Positions 8,361-20,030 are shown, numbered from the stretch's first letter. The stretch: DNA of 64,000 bases from DATBQN01 sp963755825 (GCA_963755825.1 CAVWLA010000001.1:682001-746000), one strand, 5' to 3'. A program made the numbers and translations. The notes: generated from the sequence alone by a model not told the origin.

Positions 8361-10061
8361 CTACTTCTTGTCGTGAGCTGGGCCGTAGGTGTGCTCGAAG
8401 CCCGGCAGGATGGACTTGACGAAGGCGTTGCCGACCGCCCGCAGCGCGATCCGCCAGAGGCTTGTCCGCGGGCTGTCGACCGGCCCCGACAGATCGGCGA
8501 CGGTCGCCACGTCGTGGTGCCGGTGGTTGGTGAGCAGCTTCGCCGCCACGTTGACCAGCTTCTCCTTGATCTTCGTCCCCAGGCTGTCGTGCCGGTCCCG
8601 GTGCGGCGCGTAGACCTGGATGCCGTGGAAGAGCGGCTTGACGTAGCCCTCGATGCGGCCGTCGTGCACCTTCACCTCGGTGTAGACGGAGACGGTGCCG
8701 GCGGCGACGTCGACATGGGTGTAGGCGCGCAGCAGGTCGTTCAGGGCCGGTAGCGAGGTGTTCTCGACCGCCGCTTGGAGGCCGAGATCGGGGCCCTTCG
8801 GGTGCGCCTTGAAGCGGGCGGTGGCCCGTGCTGAGCCGCTCCCCATGAAGCGGCCCTTCACCTGCACCAGGGCCGGCCCGCGGTCGTTCGACAGGTTCTC
8901 GATCGCCACCTGGGCGCGGTCGACGAACACCCGGTAGCCCGGGCTCTTGTCGCGATCGACGAAGCCGAGCTCGCCGTCGGTCACCGCCAGACGGTCGACG
9001 CGGAGGTCGAGACCGGGCTCCTCGGCCGCCTTCTTCGCCGCGGCGACCACCTCCTTGCCGCGCGCCTTCTCGGCGGGCGCCGTCGTTGCGGAGTGGAGGT
9101 AGTCGAGCTTCAGGCCGGCGAGGTCCACCTGCGCCACGTGGGCGACCTTGATCTTTGGCGCGTACTCCACCTCGCCGTGCGACGACAGGCTGCCGGCGAG
9201 GATGCTGACGTTGCCGCGCTCGGCGATCGGCTTCAGACGCGCCAGCGGCACCCCGGCCAGGTGGTAGAGGGCATGGACGCCGGGGTAGGGCCGGGCGAGG
9301 AAGTCGGCGTCGCCGTCGATCGTCGCCTTGCCGACGTCGAAGACGGTCCCCTCGGCGTGGATGGGCGACGGGTAGGTGCGGTCGCGCGATTGGATGTTGC
9401 GGATGTTCTCGGCGCTCACCTGCACATGGGAGAGCTGCAGCGGATGGGCCGGGTCCTCGTCGACGTAGACGATGTCGCCGTCGTCGATGTGGAAGTGATC
9501 GACCTTGAGGGGATAGATCGACTCGAAGGCCTGCTGCCAGCCGCGCTCCCTGAGGCTCACCTTGTCGGTCGCTTCGCGGCGGATCTGCGGCAGGTTGACG
9601 TGGAGGTGCGGCCGGGTGAAGCGCACGTCGGCCACCAGGTGGCCGCGCACCAGCTCGTTCCACACGATGCCGAAGCGCAGACGCTCGATCGCCGCCACCG
9701 GCGGATCGGGGTTCGCCTCCTGGCGGATGGTGAGGCCGCGGAGGGTGAGGCGCAGGTCGAGGAGCTGGAGATGGGCGTGGTCGAGGGTGACCTTGTAGCC
9801 CTGCAGGTGCTGGTTGATGCGCGACTCGAGGTTCTTCCGGAGGGTGCCGTCGAGGAAGAAGGAGGCGATGGCGACGAGGACGACGAGCGCGGCGACCCCG
9901 GCGCCGAGCGCGGCGAGGATGCGATGGCGGCGGATCCAGCCGTGCCGTTCCGGGCTCGGCCCGGCCGGCGGGCCATCCTGGCGCCGCGGCTCGGCGATGG
10001 CGCGGCCGGCGGTCGCCGCGGGCTCGGCGGTGCGTTTGGCTGGAGTCGGTGCGGTCGCCAT
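8361..10061 (-). CDS. DUF748 (AsmA-like) envelope protein
   Basis: A 566-aa protein. A short basic, Pro/Ala-rich cytoplasmic N-terminus is followed by one membrane segment (about residues 47-70, ILAALGAGVAALVVLVAIASF). A long periplasmic part then carries AsmA-type strands such as LESRINQHLQGYKVTLDHAH and LTLRGLTIRQEA. The C-terminal half (LNDLLRAYTHVDVAAGTVSV, then the motif of a terminal ILPGFEHTYG) matches DUF748 proteins. AsmA-like proteins span the periplasm and are linked to lipid transport or outer-membrane assembly; the role here is inferred. The ATG at 10061 was preferred because the 84 upstream residues are arginine-rich and do not look like protein. Confidence 0.8.
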   Translation of the reverse strand: MATAPTPAKRTAEPAATAGRAIAEPRRQDGPPAGPSPERHGWIRRHRILAALGAGVAALVVLVAIASFFLDGTLRKNLESRINQHLQGYKVTLDHAHLQLLDLRLTLRGLTIRQEANPDPPVAAIERLRFGIVWNELVRGHLVADVRFTRPHLHVNLPQIRREATDKVSLRERGWQQAFESIYPLKVDHFHIDDGDIVYVDEDPAHPLQLSHVQVSAENIRNIQSRDRTYPSPIHAEGTVFDVGKATIDGDADFLARPYPGVHALYHLAGVPLARLKPIAERGNVSILAGSLSSHGEVEYAPKIKVAHVAQVDLAGLKLDYLHSATTAPAEKARGKEVVAAAKKAAEEPGLDLRVDRLAVTDGELGFVDRDKSPGYRVFVDRAQVAIENLSNDRGPALVQVKGRFMGSGSARATARFKAHPKGPDLGLQAAVENTSLPALNDLLRAYTHVDVAAGTVSVYTEVKVHDGRIEGYVKPLFHGIQVYAPHRDRHDSLGTKIKEKLVNVAAKLLTNHRHHDVATVADLSGPVDSPRTSLWRIALRAVGNAFVKSILPGFEHTYGPAHDKK

Positions 10062-10118
10062 CGATCGGATTCCCCTCTCGACAGCAGCAAGCATCCTGCC
10101 AACGGAAGCGGGTAGACG

Positions 10119-10146
10119 AAAAGAGCCCCCGCCGAGGCGGGGGCTC
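10119..10146 (-). terminator. Rho-independent terminator of the PHI-1-like gene
   Basis: A perfect 11-bp stem (GAGCCCCCGCC paired with GGCGGGGGCTC, 10123-10146) is followed on the minus strand by four T residues. It lies about 30 nt past the stop of the PHI-1-like gene and before the DUF748 gene, so it should separate their transcripts. Confidence 0.85.
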
Positions 10147-10174
10147 CGAGAATCCGCGTGTTCGATGGCGTGCG

Positions 10175-11071
10175 CTACGGGTAGTGCTGGACGCAGCCGC
10201 CGCTGCCGGCGTTCTTCCAGTTCTGCTGGATGAGGAAGTCGCGCGAGCCGAGGTGGACGTTGGCCTTGGCACCGTTCGCGGCGGTGTAGGTGGTGCCGTA
10301 GTTGTAGGCGCACTTGTCGGCGTTCTCGTTGCCGCGACTGTCGAACCAGGCGTTGAGGTCGGGGTCCGAGATCGCCTCTTCCTGCTCGTGCGCGACGATC
10401 GAGACCGAGCCGTCGGCGCCGGTGTTGCCGTTGGGGGCGTTGTTCGGGAAGCCCTCGCAGGAGCTCGGGCAGCGGTCGGTGTTGCCGATGAAGCCGTACT
10501 TGATGTCGCTGCCGCTGATCGTGGTGTGGTCGTGCCAGCCGCAGTACTGGGTGCAGAAGCCCGAGGTCTCGTTGACGTCCGCCGAGGTGACGACGAGGTA
10601 GACGGCGTTGGTCGACTTGGGCAGGTGGCCGCTGCTGATCGCCGAGGAGACGATGGCGATGATGCCGGAGTCGGAGACGCTGGTGCCGTGCGAGTAGCTG
10701 TCGGTCGTCGAGCCGCCGTAAGTGAGGTTGCCGGTGACGCCGGTGTAGGTGCTGTTGATCTTCTCGTAGGGGGAACCGCCGAGGTTGGTCGCGAAATCGG
10801 AGAGGATCGAGGTCGCTGCCGAGGTCCAGGTGCCATAGAAGATGTAGTAGAGGGTCGGCGTGCCGGTCATCACCGGACCGCCGTGGAACGAGATGCCCGT
10901 CGCCCGCGTCGCCAGGGTCGGCGTGCCGCTCGGCGCCTCGGCGGTGGGCCGGCCGTAGCCTCTGCCGGTGGGCACCAGGTCGGCGCCGTCGGGATGCCGG
11001 ACGACCGCCGCGCTGGCCGACAGCGCGACGAGACCACCGGCGAGGATGACCATCGAAGCCTTGAGCCTCAT
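10175..11071 (-). CDS. Secreted EXORDIUM / phosphate-induced protein 1-like protein
   Basis: A 298-aa exported protein with a signal peptide (MRLKASMVILAGGLVALSAS). It has the hallmarks of the PHI-1/EXORDIUM family known mainly from plants: HGGPVMTGTPTLYYIFYGTW, an IVSSAISSGHLP segment, TNAVYLVVTS, FCTQYCGWHDH, and near the end AHEQEEAISDPDLNAWFD and ENADKC. The AHExEE pattern resembles a zinc-binding helix, but no enzyme activity is established for the family. The start is fixed by GAGGAGG placed about 8 nt before the ATG. It has its own terminator and stands alone. In plants these are apoplastic growth-related proteins; the bacterial role is unknown. Confidence 0.85.
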   Translation of the reverse strand: MRLKASMVILAGGLVALSASAAVVRHPDGADLVPTGRGYGRPTAEAPSGTPTLATRATGISFHGGPVMTGTPTLYYIFYGTWTSAATSILSDFATNLGGSPYEKINSTYTGVTGNLTYGGSTTDSYSHGTSVSDSGIIAIVSSAISSGHLPKSTNAVYLVVTSADVNETSGFCTQYCGWHDHTTISGSDIKYGFIGNTDRCPSSCEGFPNNAPNGNTGADGSVSIVAHEQEEAISDPDLNAWFDSRGNENADKCAYNYGTTYTAANGAKANVHLGSRDFLIQQNWKNAGSGGCVQHYP

Positions 11072-11418
11072 ACGTGAAACCTCCTCAGCCATAGAGCCGC
11101 TTCAAGAAAAGCGTCCGGGTGGACCCACGGCGGGTATCCCGGCGCCGATGGAGAGCCCGCGGACCAGCGGGAAGCCCGCGCCTCTCATGCAGGACACTGG
11201 AGATCGAGCCGGAGACGCGGCGCACCGCGATCTCTGGTCGAGCAGTCGTCGAAGAAGCCTCTTTCTAAACTTAAGCTGTGCCGCGGATCGACGAAGCGTG
11301 ACAAGAAGAGACACCGCGCCGTCCGGCGCTTTTCGGAGCGCCCGCGGGCTCGCCGGCGACCGCCGCGGACGCGGCGGCTCGACGGCTGCTAGAATCGCCC
11401 TCCCGCTCCGGGATCGCC
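11072..11418 (+). other. Divergent intergenic region, no gene seen
   Basis: About 350 bp lie between the divergent PHI-1-like gene and metG. I see no convincing reading frame or RNA gene. A TAGAAT box at 11390-11395 lies 23 nt before the metG ATG and could be its -10 element, but no good -35 precedes it. The A/T-rich patch near 11265-11280 may hold the promoter of the minus-strand gene. Confidence 0.4.
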
Positions 11419-13440
11419 ATGCGCACCTTCTACGTCACCACCCCGATCTACTACGTCAACGACCTGCCGCACATCGGCCACATCTACACCACGACGGTCG
11501 CCGACACCCTCGCCCGCTACCACCGCATGGCGGCGGAGACGGTCCATTTCCTCACCGGCACCGACGAGCACGGCCAGAACATCGAGCGCGCCGCCAAGCG
11601 CGAGGGGATCGCACCGCTCGCCTTGGCCGACCGCGTGGTCTCGCGCTACCGCGAGCTCGGGGCGCAGATGGGCTTCAGCTACGACGATTTCGTGCGCACC
11701 ACCGAGGAGCGCCACCAGCGGGGCGTCGAGGAGATGATCCGGCGGATCGACGCCGCCGGCGACCTCTACGCGGCGACCCACGAGGGGTGGTACTGCTCGC
11801 CCTGCGAGACCTTTTACACCGAGAAGGAGCTCGGCCCCGGCCGGACCTGTCCGGTGCACGGCACCGCCGTCGAGTGGAAGTCGGAGCAGAACATCTTCTT
11901 CCGCCTGTCGCGCTTCCAGCAGCCGCTCCTCGATTGGTACGCGAGCCACCCCGAGGCGGTGCGGCCGGCGTCGCGCGCCAACGAGGTGAGGACCTTCGTC
12001 GAGTCGGGCCTGCGCGACCTCTCGGTGTCGCGCGCCAACCTCGAATGGGGCATCCCGTTCCCCGGCCATCCCGGTCAGACCGTCTACGTCTGGCTCGACG
12101 CGCTGACCAACTACGTGAGCGCCTTGGGCTTCGGCAACGCCGACACCGCCCCCTACGAGCGCTTCTGGGAGCACGGCGACCTCCGCCTGCACGTCGTCGG
12201 CAAGGACATCCTCCGCTTCCATGCCGTCTACTGGCCGGCCTTCCTGATGTCGGCCGGCCTGCCGCTGCCGACCACCGTGTGGGCGCACGGCTGGTGGCAG
12301 CGCGACGGCCGCAAGGTGTCGAAGTCGGCGGGCAACGTCGTCCGCCCCGAGGCGCTCATCGCCAGCTTCGGGAGCGACGCTCTGCGCTACTTCCTGCTCC
12401 GCGACATGGTCTTCGGACAGGACGCGGCATTCTCGGACGAAGCCTTCATCGACCGCTACAACAGCGACCTGGCGAACGACCTGGGCAACACCGCGAGCCG
12501 CGTCGTCACCCTCTCGCGGCGGGCCTTCGACGGCCGCACGCCGCCTATCTTCTGCGACGGCAACCCGCTCATCGCGGTCGCCGTGCAGGTGGTGGCCGAG
12601 TACCGCGCGGCGATGGACGAGCTCGCTTTCTCGCGCGCCCTCGAGGCGCTCTGGCGCCTTCTCGCCGAGGCCAACCAGTACCTCGTCGGCCGCGAGCCAT
12701 GGAACCTGATCAAGAGCGAAGGCGCCTCGCCGCGGCTGGCGCGCGTGCTATGGAACGGCCTCGAGGCGGTGCGCATCGTGGCGACCGGCCTCCTCCCCTT
12801 CATGCCGAGCGTCGCGGTGGCGGTCTTGGCGGCGGTGGGGACGGCGACGCCACCGGCGAGCCTGGCGGCGATGGAATGGGGCGGCACGCCGACGGGGGTC
12901 CTCCTCCCCGAGCTCAAGCCGATCTTTCCGCGCATCGACAAGGCGGCCTATCTCGAGGGCGCCGAGCCGCCGGCTCCGCAGCCGCAGCGGGTGGAGAAGC
13001 CCGCCAAGGCGAAACCGGCAGCGCAGGTGGCGGGGCAGGCAGCCGGCGCCACGCCATCGCCGAGCGTTGCCGAGGGCGCGGCGGCGAAGAAGACTTCAGG
13101 GGAGGCGAGCGGAAGCATGATCACCATCGACCAGTTCTTCGCCACCGAGCTCAAGGTCGCGGCGATCCTCGCCGCCGAGCCGGTGCCGAAGTCGAGCAAG
13201 CTGATGAAGCTGACCGTCGACGTCGGCGAGGAGACGCCGCGCACGGTCGTCGCCGGCATCGCCCAGCGCTACGCGGCCGGCGACCTGGTGGGCAAGCAGG
13301 TCGTCGTCGTCGCCAACCTGCAGCCGGCGAAGCTGATGGGCGTCGAGTCGCAGGGCATGGTGCTCGCCGCCAGCGAGGACGGCCAGCCGATCCTGCTCCA
13401 TCCCGCCCAGCCGGTCCCCAACGGCACCCGCGTCAAGTGA
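11419..13440 (+). CDS. metG: Methionyl-tRNA synthetase with C-terminal tRNA-binding domain
   Basis: A 673-aa class I synthetase. It has the HIGH motif as HIGHIYTT (near residue 16), a zinc knuckle with CSPC and CPVH, WLDALTNYVSALG, and the KMSKS loop as KVSKS. After the anticodon-binding helical domain comes a linker rich in Ala/Pro/Lys (about residues 515-560). An EMAP/Trbp111-like OB domain follows (FATELKVAAILAAEPVPKSS, ending GTRVK). The enzyme charges tRNA-Met; the appended domain dimerises and binds tRNA. It overlaps the next gene by GTGA. Confidence 0.96.
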   Translation: MRTFYVTTPIYYVNDLPHIGHIYTTTVADTLARYHRMAAETVHFLTGTDEHGQNIERAAKREGIAPLALADRVVSRYRELGAQMGFSYDDFVRTTEERHQRGVEEMIRRIDAAGDLYAATHEGWYCSPCETFYTEKELGPGRTCPVHGTAVEWKSEQNIFFRLSRFQQPLLDWYASHPEAVRPASRANEVRTFVESGLRDLSVSRANLEWGIPFPGHPGQTVYVWLDALTNYVSALGFGNADTAPYERFWEHGDLRLHVVGKDILRFHAVYWPAFLMSAGLPLPTTVWAHGWWQRDGRKVSKSAGNVVRPEALIASFGSDALRYFLLRDMVFGQDAAFSDEAFIDRYNSDLANDLGNTASRVVTLSRRAFDGRTPPIFCDGNPLIAVAVQVVAEYRAAMDELAFSRALEALWRLLAEANQYLVGREPWNLIKSEGASPRLARVLWNGLEAVRIVATGLLPFMPSVAVAVLAAVGTATPPASLAAMEWGGTPTGVLLPELKPIFPRIDKAAYLEGAEPPAPQPQRVEKPAKAKPAAQVAGQAAGATPSPSVAEGAAAKKTSGEASGSMITIDQFFATELKVAAILAAEPVPKSSKLMKLTVDVGEETPRTVVAGIAQRYAAGDLVGKQVVVVANLQPAKLMGVESQGMVLAASEDGQPILLHPAQPVPNGTRVK

Positions 13441-14234
13441 CGGCGGCGGCCGTGCAGCCGCGGGGTCCGATCGACTCCCACTGTCATCTGCAGTCGCTGG
13501 CGCCGCCCGAGCGCGAGCGGGCGCTCGACGCGGCGCGCGAGCGCGGCGTCGCCGGCTTCCTCGTCCCGGCGATCCGGCTGGACGAGGCGGAGGACATCCT
13601 CGCCCTCTGCCACCAGCACGCCGACGTCTGGTGCGCGCTGGGCGTCCACCCCCACGAGGCGGCGAGCTGGCGAGTGGGCGACGACCGCCGGCTCGCGGCG
13701 CTCCTCGCCGACCCCAAGGCGGTGGCGGTGGGGGAGTGCGGCCTTGACTTCCACTACGACCACTCGCCGCGCGAGGTGCAGGAGCGGGTCCTCCGGGCGC
13801 AGTGGTCGCTCGCTCTGGAGCTCGGTCTGCCGGTCGTCGTCCACAACCGCGAGAGCAACGCGGAGATGCTGGCGCTCGTCGCCGAGCCGCCCTTCGCCGG
13901 CCTCACCGGCGACTTCCACTCCTACGCCGGCGGCCTCGACATGGCGCGCCAGCTTGGCCGTAGCGGCTTCTACTTCGGCCTCTCGGGGATGATCACCTTC
14001 CCCAAGGCGACGAACGTCCGCGAGGTGATCCCGCACCTCCCCGCCGACCGCCTGCTGGTCGAGACCGACACCCCGTACCTCGCGCCCGTCCCGTACCGCG
14101 GCAAGACCAACCAGCCGGCCTACGTCGTCGAGATCGCCCGCCGGCTGGCCGAGGAGCTGGGAGAGAGCGAGGGAGCGGTGTGGGAGCGGACGGGGGCGAG
14201 CTTCTTCCGGCTGTTCGCCAAGGCGGCCGTCTAG
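13437..14234 (+). CDS. tatD: TatD family metal-dependent deoxyribonuclease
   Basis: A 265-aa TatD/YcfH-type hydrolase. The GTG start at 13437 overlaps the metG stop (GTGA), giving MTAAAVQPRGPIDSHCHL and suggesting translational coupling. The metal ligands are visible in DSHCHL, GECGLDFHYDHS, the His of VVHNRES, FHSY and ETDTPYLAPVPYRGK. TatD enzymes are 3'-5' DNA exonucleases or hydrolases. The metG-tatD pairing is common in bacteria and supports the call. Confidence 0.92.
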   Translation: MTAAAVQPRGPIDSHCHLQSLAPPERERALDAARERGVAGFLVPAIRLDEAEDILALCHQHADVWCALGVHPHEAASWRVGDDRRLAALLADPKAVAVGECGLDFHYDHSPREVQERVLRAQWSLALELGLPVVVHNRESNAEMLALVAEPPFAGLTGDFHSYAGGLDMARQLGRSGFYFGLSGMITFPKATNVREVIPHLPADRLLVETDTPYLAPVPYRGKTNQPAYVVEIARRLAEELGESEGAVWERTGASFFRLFAKAAV

Positions 14235-14263
14235 CGGGCTGCCGAGCCTCGCTCCGATCCGGC

Positions 14264-15049
14264 TCAGACCGGGTTCGGCACGTCGATGAACTCGACGTCG
14301 AGGCCGAAGCGATCCCGCAGGTGCTCGCCCAGCGCCTGCACGCCGAGGCGCTCGGTCGCGTAGTGGCCGGCCGCCAGGTAGTGGATGCCGGCCTCGCGGA
14401 CGACGTTCATCACCCACTCGCTCACCTCGCCGGTGAGGTAGGCGTCGAGCCCCTCGGCGATCGCCGCGTAGACCTCCCGCTGCGCCCCGCCGCTGACGAT
14501 CCCCAGGGTGCTGATGGCGGCGGGTCCGCCGAGGAAGGCGAGCGGCGGCTGACCGTAGATCTCGCCGCAGAGCTCGACCAGGCGCTGGGGGCCGACCGCC
14601 TGCGAGAAGCGGCCCTTGAAGCCGACCGGGAGACCCTCGTAGATGGCGAACGGCTCGACGTCGACGAGGCCGAACCGCCGGGCGCCGAGGGCGTTGTTGC
14701 CGAGCTCGGCGTGGCGGTCGAGCGGCAGGTGGTAGGCGAGGAGGCTGATGCCGGAGCCTACCAGCTCGGCGACGCGCTCGAACTGGAAGCCGGTGAGCTG
14801 CCGCGGCATGCCGTCCCAGAAGAGGCCATGGTGGACGAGGATGGTGTCGGCGCCGGCGTCGCGCGCGCGGGCGAAGAGCTCGCGGCAGGCGGAGACGCCG
14901 GTCACCACCTTGCGCACCACGGCGCGCCCCTCGACCTGCAGGCCGTTCGGACAGGCGTCGTGGCCGCGCCTGGCGTCGAGCAGCGCGTCGAGATAGGCGG
15001 CGAGCTCAGGCAGCGCGATGGCGCCGGCGCTGGAGGTGGGCGGGCTCAT
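14264..15049 (-). CDS. NIF3-like dinuclear metal centre protein
   Basis: A 261-aa protein of the NIF3/YbgI/DUF34 family with CPNGLQVEG, GVSACRELFARA, the metal-binding TILVHHGLFWDG, LLAYHLPLDRH and a C-terminal GHYATERLGV. Members form hexameric rings with two metal ions per subunit; YbgI is linked to GTP cyclohydrolase-like or repair roles without firm proof. The gene lies beyond the pnp terminator and probably has its own promoter. Confidence 0.88.
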   Translation of the reverse strand: MSPPTSSAGAIALPELAAYLDALLDARRGHDACPNGLQVEGRAVVRKVVTGVSACRELFARARDAGADTILVHHGLFWDGMPRQLTGFQFERVAELVGSGISLLAYHLPLDRHAELGNNALGARRFGLVDVEPFAIYEGLPVGFKGRFSQAVGPQRLVELCGEIYGQPPLAFLGGPAAISTLGIVSGGAQREVYAAIAEGLDAYLTGEVSEWVMNVVREAGIHYLAAGHYATERLGVQALGEHLRDRFGLDVEFIDVPNPV

Positions 15050-15117
15050 TCCGCTGCCATGTTAGCGTAAAGCCCAGATGGCCCCGGGCGGCCAGCCGCG
15101 CGCACCGAAAGCGAACG

Positions 15118-15148
15118 AAAAAAGAGGGCGATCGCGAGATCGCCCTCT
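15118..15148 (-). terminator. Rho-independent terminator after pnp
   Basis: The inverted repeat GAGGGCGATC / GATCGCCCTC (15124-15147) has a 4-nt loop and is followed on the minus strand by six T residues. It lies 27 nt after the pnp stop and ends the long rimP-to-pnp gene block. Confidence 0.9.
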
Positions 15149-15174
15149 CGGTGTTGCAACCGGCTGCGCTCGCC

Positions 15175-17454
<2,280 letters not shown>

Positions 17455-17604
17455 GGTCTCAGGTCTCTCTTTCTCTTCGGACAACGGTGGGGCCGGGCGG
17501 CCCGGTAGGGGAACCGGGCACCCAGACCGTCCCGGAGCCCTGCTGCACCGATCGCGAACGCTTCGCGACCGTTCCAGGGCGGCGGGACTGACTGCGGGGA
17601 AGGA

Positions 17605-17871
17605 CTACTTGCGGATGCCGAGGCGCTCGATCGTGGTGCGATAGCGCTCGACATCCTGCCCCTTGAGATAATCGAGCAGGCGGCGCCGGCGGCCGACGAG
17701 CTTCAGCAGGCCGCGACGGCTGTGGTGATCCTTGGTGTGGGCTTTGAAATGCTCAGTCAGCTCGGTGATGCGGTTGGTGAGCAGCGCCACCTGGACCTCC
17801 GGTGAGCCGGTATCGGTCTCGTGCCGTCGGTGCTCTCCGACGATGCTCAGCTTCTGTTCTTTGCTCTGCAA
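17605..17871 (-). CDS. rpsO: 30S ribosomal protein S15
   Basis: An 88-aa S15 protein with the family core HETDTGSPEVQVALLTNRI, HFKAHTKDHHSRRGLL and a terminal IERLGIRK. The start codon is TTG. It is supported by GAGGAGG about 8 nt upstream and by the exact length expected for S15. The protein binds 16S rRNA early in 30S assembly. The gene is followed by pnp, as in many bacteria. Confidence 0.96.
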   Translation of the reverse strand: MQSKEQKLSIVGEHRRHETDTGSPEVQVALLTNRITELTEHFKAHTKDHHSRRGLLKLVGRRRRLLDYLKGQDVERYRTTIERLGIRK

Positions 17872-18027
17872 GGCAGACTCCTCCTCAGTCCTTATGATCT
17901 TGGCCCAAGAATCGTACCATAAATTCCGCCCGGCTCCCGCCTCGCCTCCGGAGCGCTCCCGCCGGATCGGGAGAGGTGCACCAGCCCCCTGGCGAGGCGG
18001 CCAGGCCGCGAGAGAGTTGGCGCTTCC

Positions 18028-19002
18028 CTATCGAAAGACCACCTTCGGCTGCACGATGCCGACGCCGGCGGCGCCGATGCGCTCGATGACGGTGCCGACG
18101 GCGATCAGCTCGCGCCGCTGGTTGATCAGCTTCACCCAGTCCCCCTCGTCGCCGGCCAGCTCGCGGACCAGCACCGTCTGCCCGTGGCTGATGCGCTGCT
18201 CCTGCTGCGGGTCGGCGGTCACCTCGCCGAAGGGGAGCGGCACCTGGTCGAAGGAGACGAAAGCGTTCGATGAGCCGCCGGACGCGCCGCCGTCGCCCGC
18301 GGCCGCCTGCACGCCGACGTCGAGCTCGCCGAGCGTCACCGCCTGGCCGACCTCGAAGGGGCCGATCCTCGTCCGCCGCAGCTCGCAGAGGTGGGCGCCG
18401 ACGCCGAGGCCGCGGCCGAGGTCGTGCGCCAGGGTGCGCGCGTAGGTTCCCGAGGTGCAGGCGAGGCGGAAGGGGAGCCGGCCGTCGACCAGTGCCGGAG
18501 GCTCCGGCGTCTCCGTGCCAGCGGCCGGCAGGCCGCGCGGCGCGAACTCGTAGACGGTGATCTCCTTCGACTCGACGGGCACCTCCTCGCCGCGCCGCGC
18601 CATCTCGTAGAACTTGACGCCGCCGACCTTCTTCGCCGAGTAAGGTGGCGCCTGCTGCTCGAAGGTGCCCTCGAAGCGGCGCATCGCCGGCTCGACGTCA
18701 GCGAGCGTCAGCGCCGCGACCGCCTCGGCCGGCGCCGTGGAGATCACCTGGCCGACCGCATCGTAGGTGTCGGTCTCGATGCCGAAGCGGATCGTCCCCT
18801 CGTAGACCTTGGGGGCACGGATGAGAAAGCGCGTCAGCCGCGTGGCGAGGCCGAGCGTAAGCAGCAGCAGGCCGGTCGCCTCGGGATCGAGCGTCCCGCA
18901 GTGGCCGATCTTCTTCTGCTTGAGGATGCGGCGAGCCCGCTGCACGACGTCGTGCGACGTGCAGCCGGGCTCCTTGTCGATGAGGAGCACACCGTCCTTC
19001 AC
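18028..19002 (-). CDS. truB: tRNA pseudouridine(55) synthase TruB
   Basis: A 324-aa TruB with DGVLLIDKEPGCTSHDVV, the catalytic Asp in IGHCGTLDPEATGLL, YEGTIRFGIETDTYDAVG, QQAPPYSAKKVGG and CTSGTYARTLAHDLG. It makes the universal pseudouridine in the T-loop of tRNA. The start codon is GTG (19002). A PUA-like C-terminal part carries an Ala/Gly/Ser-rich insert before RISHGQTVLV. It sits between nrnA and rpsO in the translation operon. Confidence 0.96.
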   Translation of the reverse strand: MKDGVLLIDKEPGCTSHDVVQRARRILKQKKIGHCGTLDPEATGLLLLTLGLATRLTRFLIRAPKVYEGTIRFGIETDTYDAVGQVISTAPAEAVAALTLADVEPAMRRFEGTFEQQAPPYSAKKVGGVKFYEMARRGEEVPVESKEITVYEFAPRGLPAAGTETPEPPALVDGRLPFRLACTSGTYARTLAHDLGRGLGVGAHLCELRRTRIGPFEVGQAVTLGELDVGVQAAAGDGGASGGSSNAFVSFDQVPLPFGEVTADPQQEQRISHGQTVLVRELAGDEGDWVKLINQRRELIAVGTVIERIGAAGVGIVQPKVVFR

Positions 19003-19046
19003 GCCAGCCCCTCGAGATCCGTGCTCGCCGGAGTCGCTGCCATGGG

Positions 19047-20030
19047 CTACTGCAGGGCCTCAGCGAGCTCCGTCACCACCTGCTGGGTGAGGGCCGCGGC
19101 GTCCTTCGCGCCGTCGATCGCGAAGCCGGCGGCGTTCCGATGGCCGCCGCCGCCGTGATGGCGGGCGACCTTCTCGACGTCGACCTCGCCGCGGCTGCGC
19201 AGCGAGACCTTGAAGGTGCCGTCGTCGCGCTGGCGGACGAGCGCCACGGCGTCGACCCCGGCGATCGAGCGCGGGTAGTCGATCAGCCCCTCGGCGTCGC
19301 CGGCGGCGGCGCCGGCGCGGGCGAACATGGCGCTGTCGAGCCGGGCGGTGGCGATGCGGCCGTCCTGATGGATCTCGAGCGTCGGCAGCATCTCGGCGAG
19401 GAGGCGGAGCACCGGCAGCGGCTGGCTCTCGTAGAGCCACTGCGAGACCTGCTCGGGCTGCGCTCCTTCGCGCACCAGCGCCGCGGCGGCCTCGAAGGCG
19501 GCCGGCGTGGCGTTCGAGTAGCGGAAGCCGCCGGTGTCGGTCACCAGGCAGAGGTAGAGCGCCGAGGCGCTCTCCGCGTCCATGGCGATCTTCAGCGTCT
19601 GCGCCAGGCGGAAGACCATCTCGCCGACCGCCGGCGCCGCCGAGTCGACCCAGTTGACGGCGCCGTAGTGCTGGTTGCCGAGGTGGTGGTCGATGTTGGC
19701 GATCGGCAGCGCCTTCAGGTGCTCCTCGATGCCGGTGCGGTCCGGGCTCGGGCACTCGAGGACGATGATGCCGTCGAAGACCTCGGGGAAGCCGGCCGGC
19801 GGCTCGGAGCCGACGTGGATGCGATCGCTCCCCGGCAGCGGCAGGTAGACCGACGGGGTGGCGTCGCGGTTCCAGACCACCGCCCCCTTGCCCAGCTTGC
19901 GCAGCAGGCGGGCGAGTCCGAGCTCCGAGCCGATGGCGTCGCCGTCAGGGCTCACGTGGCTGGTGAGGAGGAAACGATTCCCCTGCCGGATTCTCTTCAG
20001 CAGGTCTTCAGGAGCTTTCGTCGCGCCCAT
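19047..20030 (-). CDS. nrnA: DHH/DHHA1 phosphoesterase, NrnA-like
   Basis: A 327-aa DHH-family protein. It has the manganese-binding motifs SHVSPDGDAIGSELGLA, NIDHHLGN (DHH), VTDTGGFRYSN and a C-terminal DHHA1 box HHGGGGHRNAAGF. NrnA proteins degrade short oligoribonucleotides and dephosphorylate pAp. The ATG at 20030 has GGAGAG upstream and overlaps the end of rbfA by 23 bp. The position between rbfA and truB is the usual one for this gene. Confidence 0.93.
   Translation of the reverse strand: MGATKAPEDLLKRIRQGNRFLLTSHVSPDGDAIGSELGLARLLRKLGKGAVVWNRDATPSVYLPLPGSDRIHVGSEPPAGFPEVFDGIIVLECPSPDRTGIEEHLKALPIANIDHHLGNQHYGAVNWVDSAAPAVGEMVFRLAQTLKIAMDAESASALYLCLVTDTGGFRYSNATPAAFEAAAALVREGAQPEQVSQWLYESQPLPVLRLLAEMLPTLEIHQDGRIATARLDSAMFARAGAAAGDAEGLIDYPRSIAGVDAVALVRQRDDGTFKVSLRSRGEVDVEKVARHHGGGGHRNAAGFAIDGAKDAAALTQQVVTELAEALQ

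Noticed and set aside
8095..10836. A 913-aa minus-strand reading frame across the DUF748 and PHI-1-like genes
   Set aside because: It has a Ser/Thr/Arg/Pro-rich composition typical of an out-of-frame shadow and crosses a strong terminator. The true genes lie in other frames.
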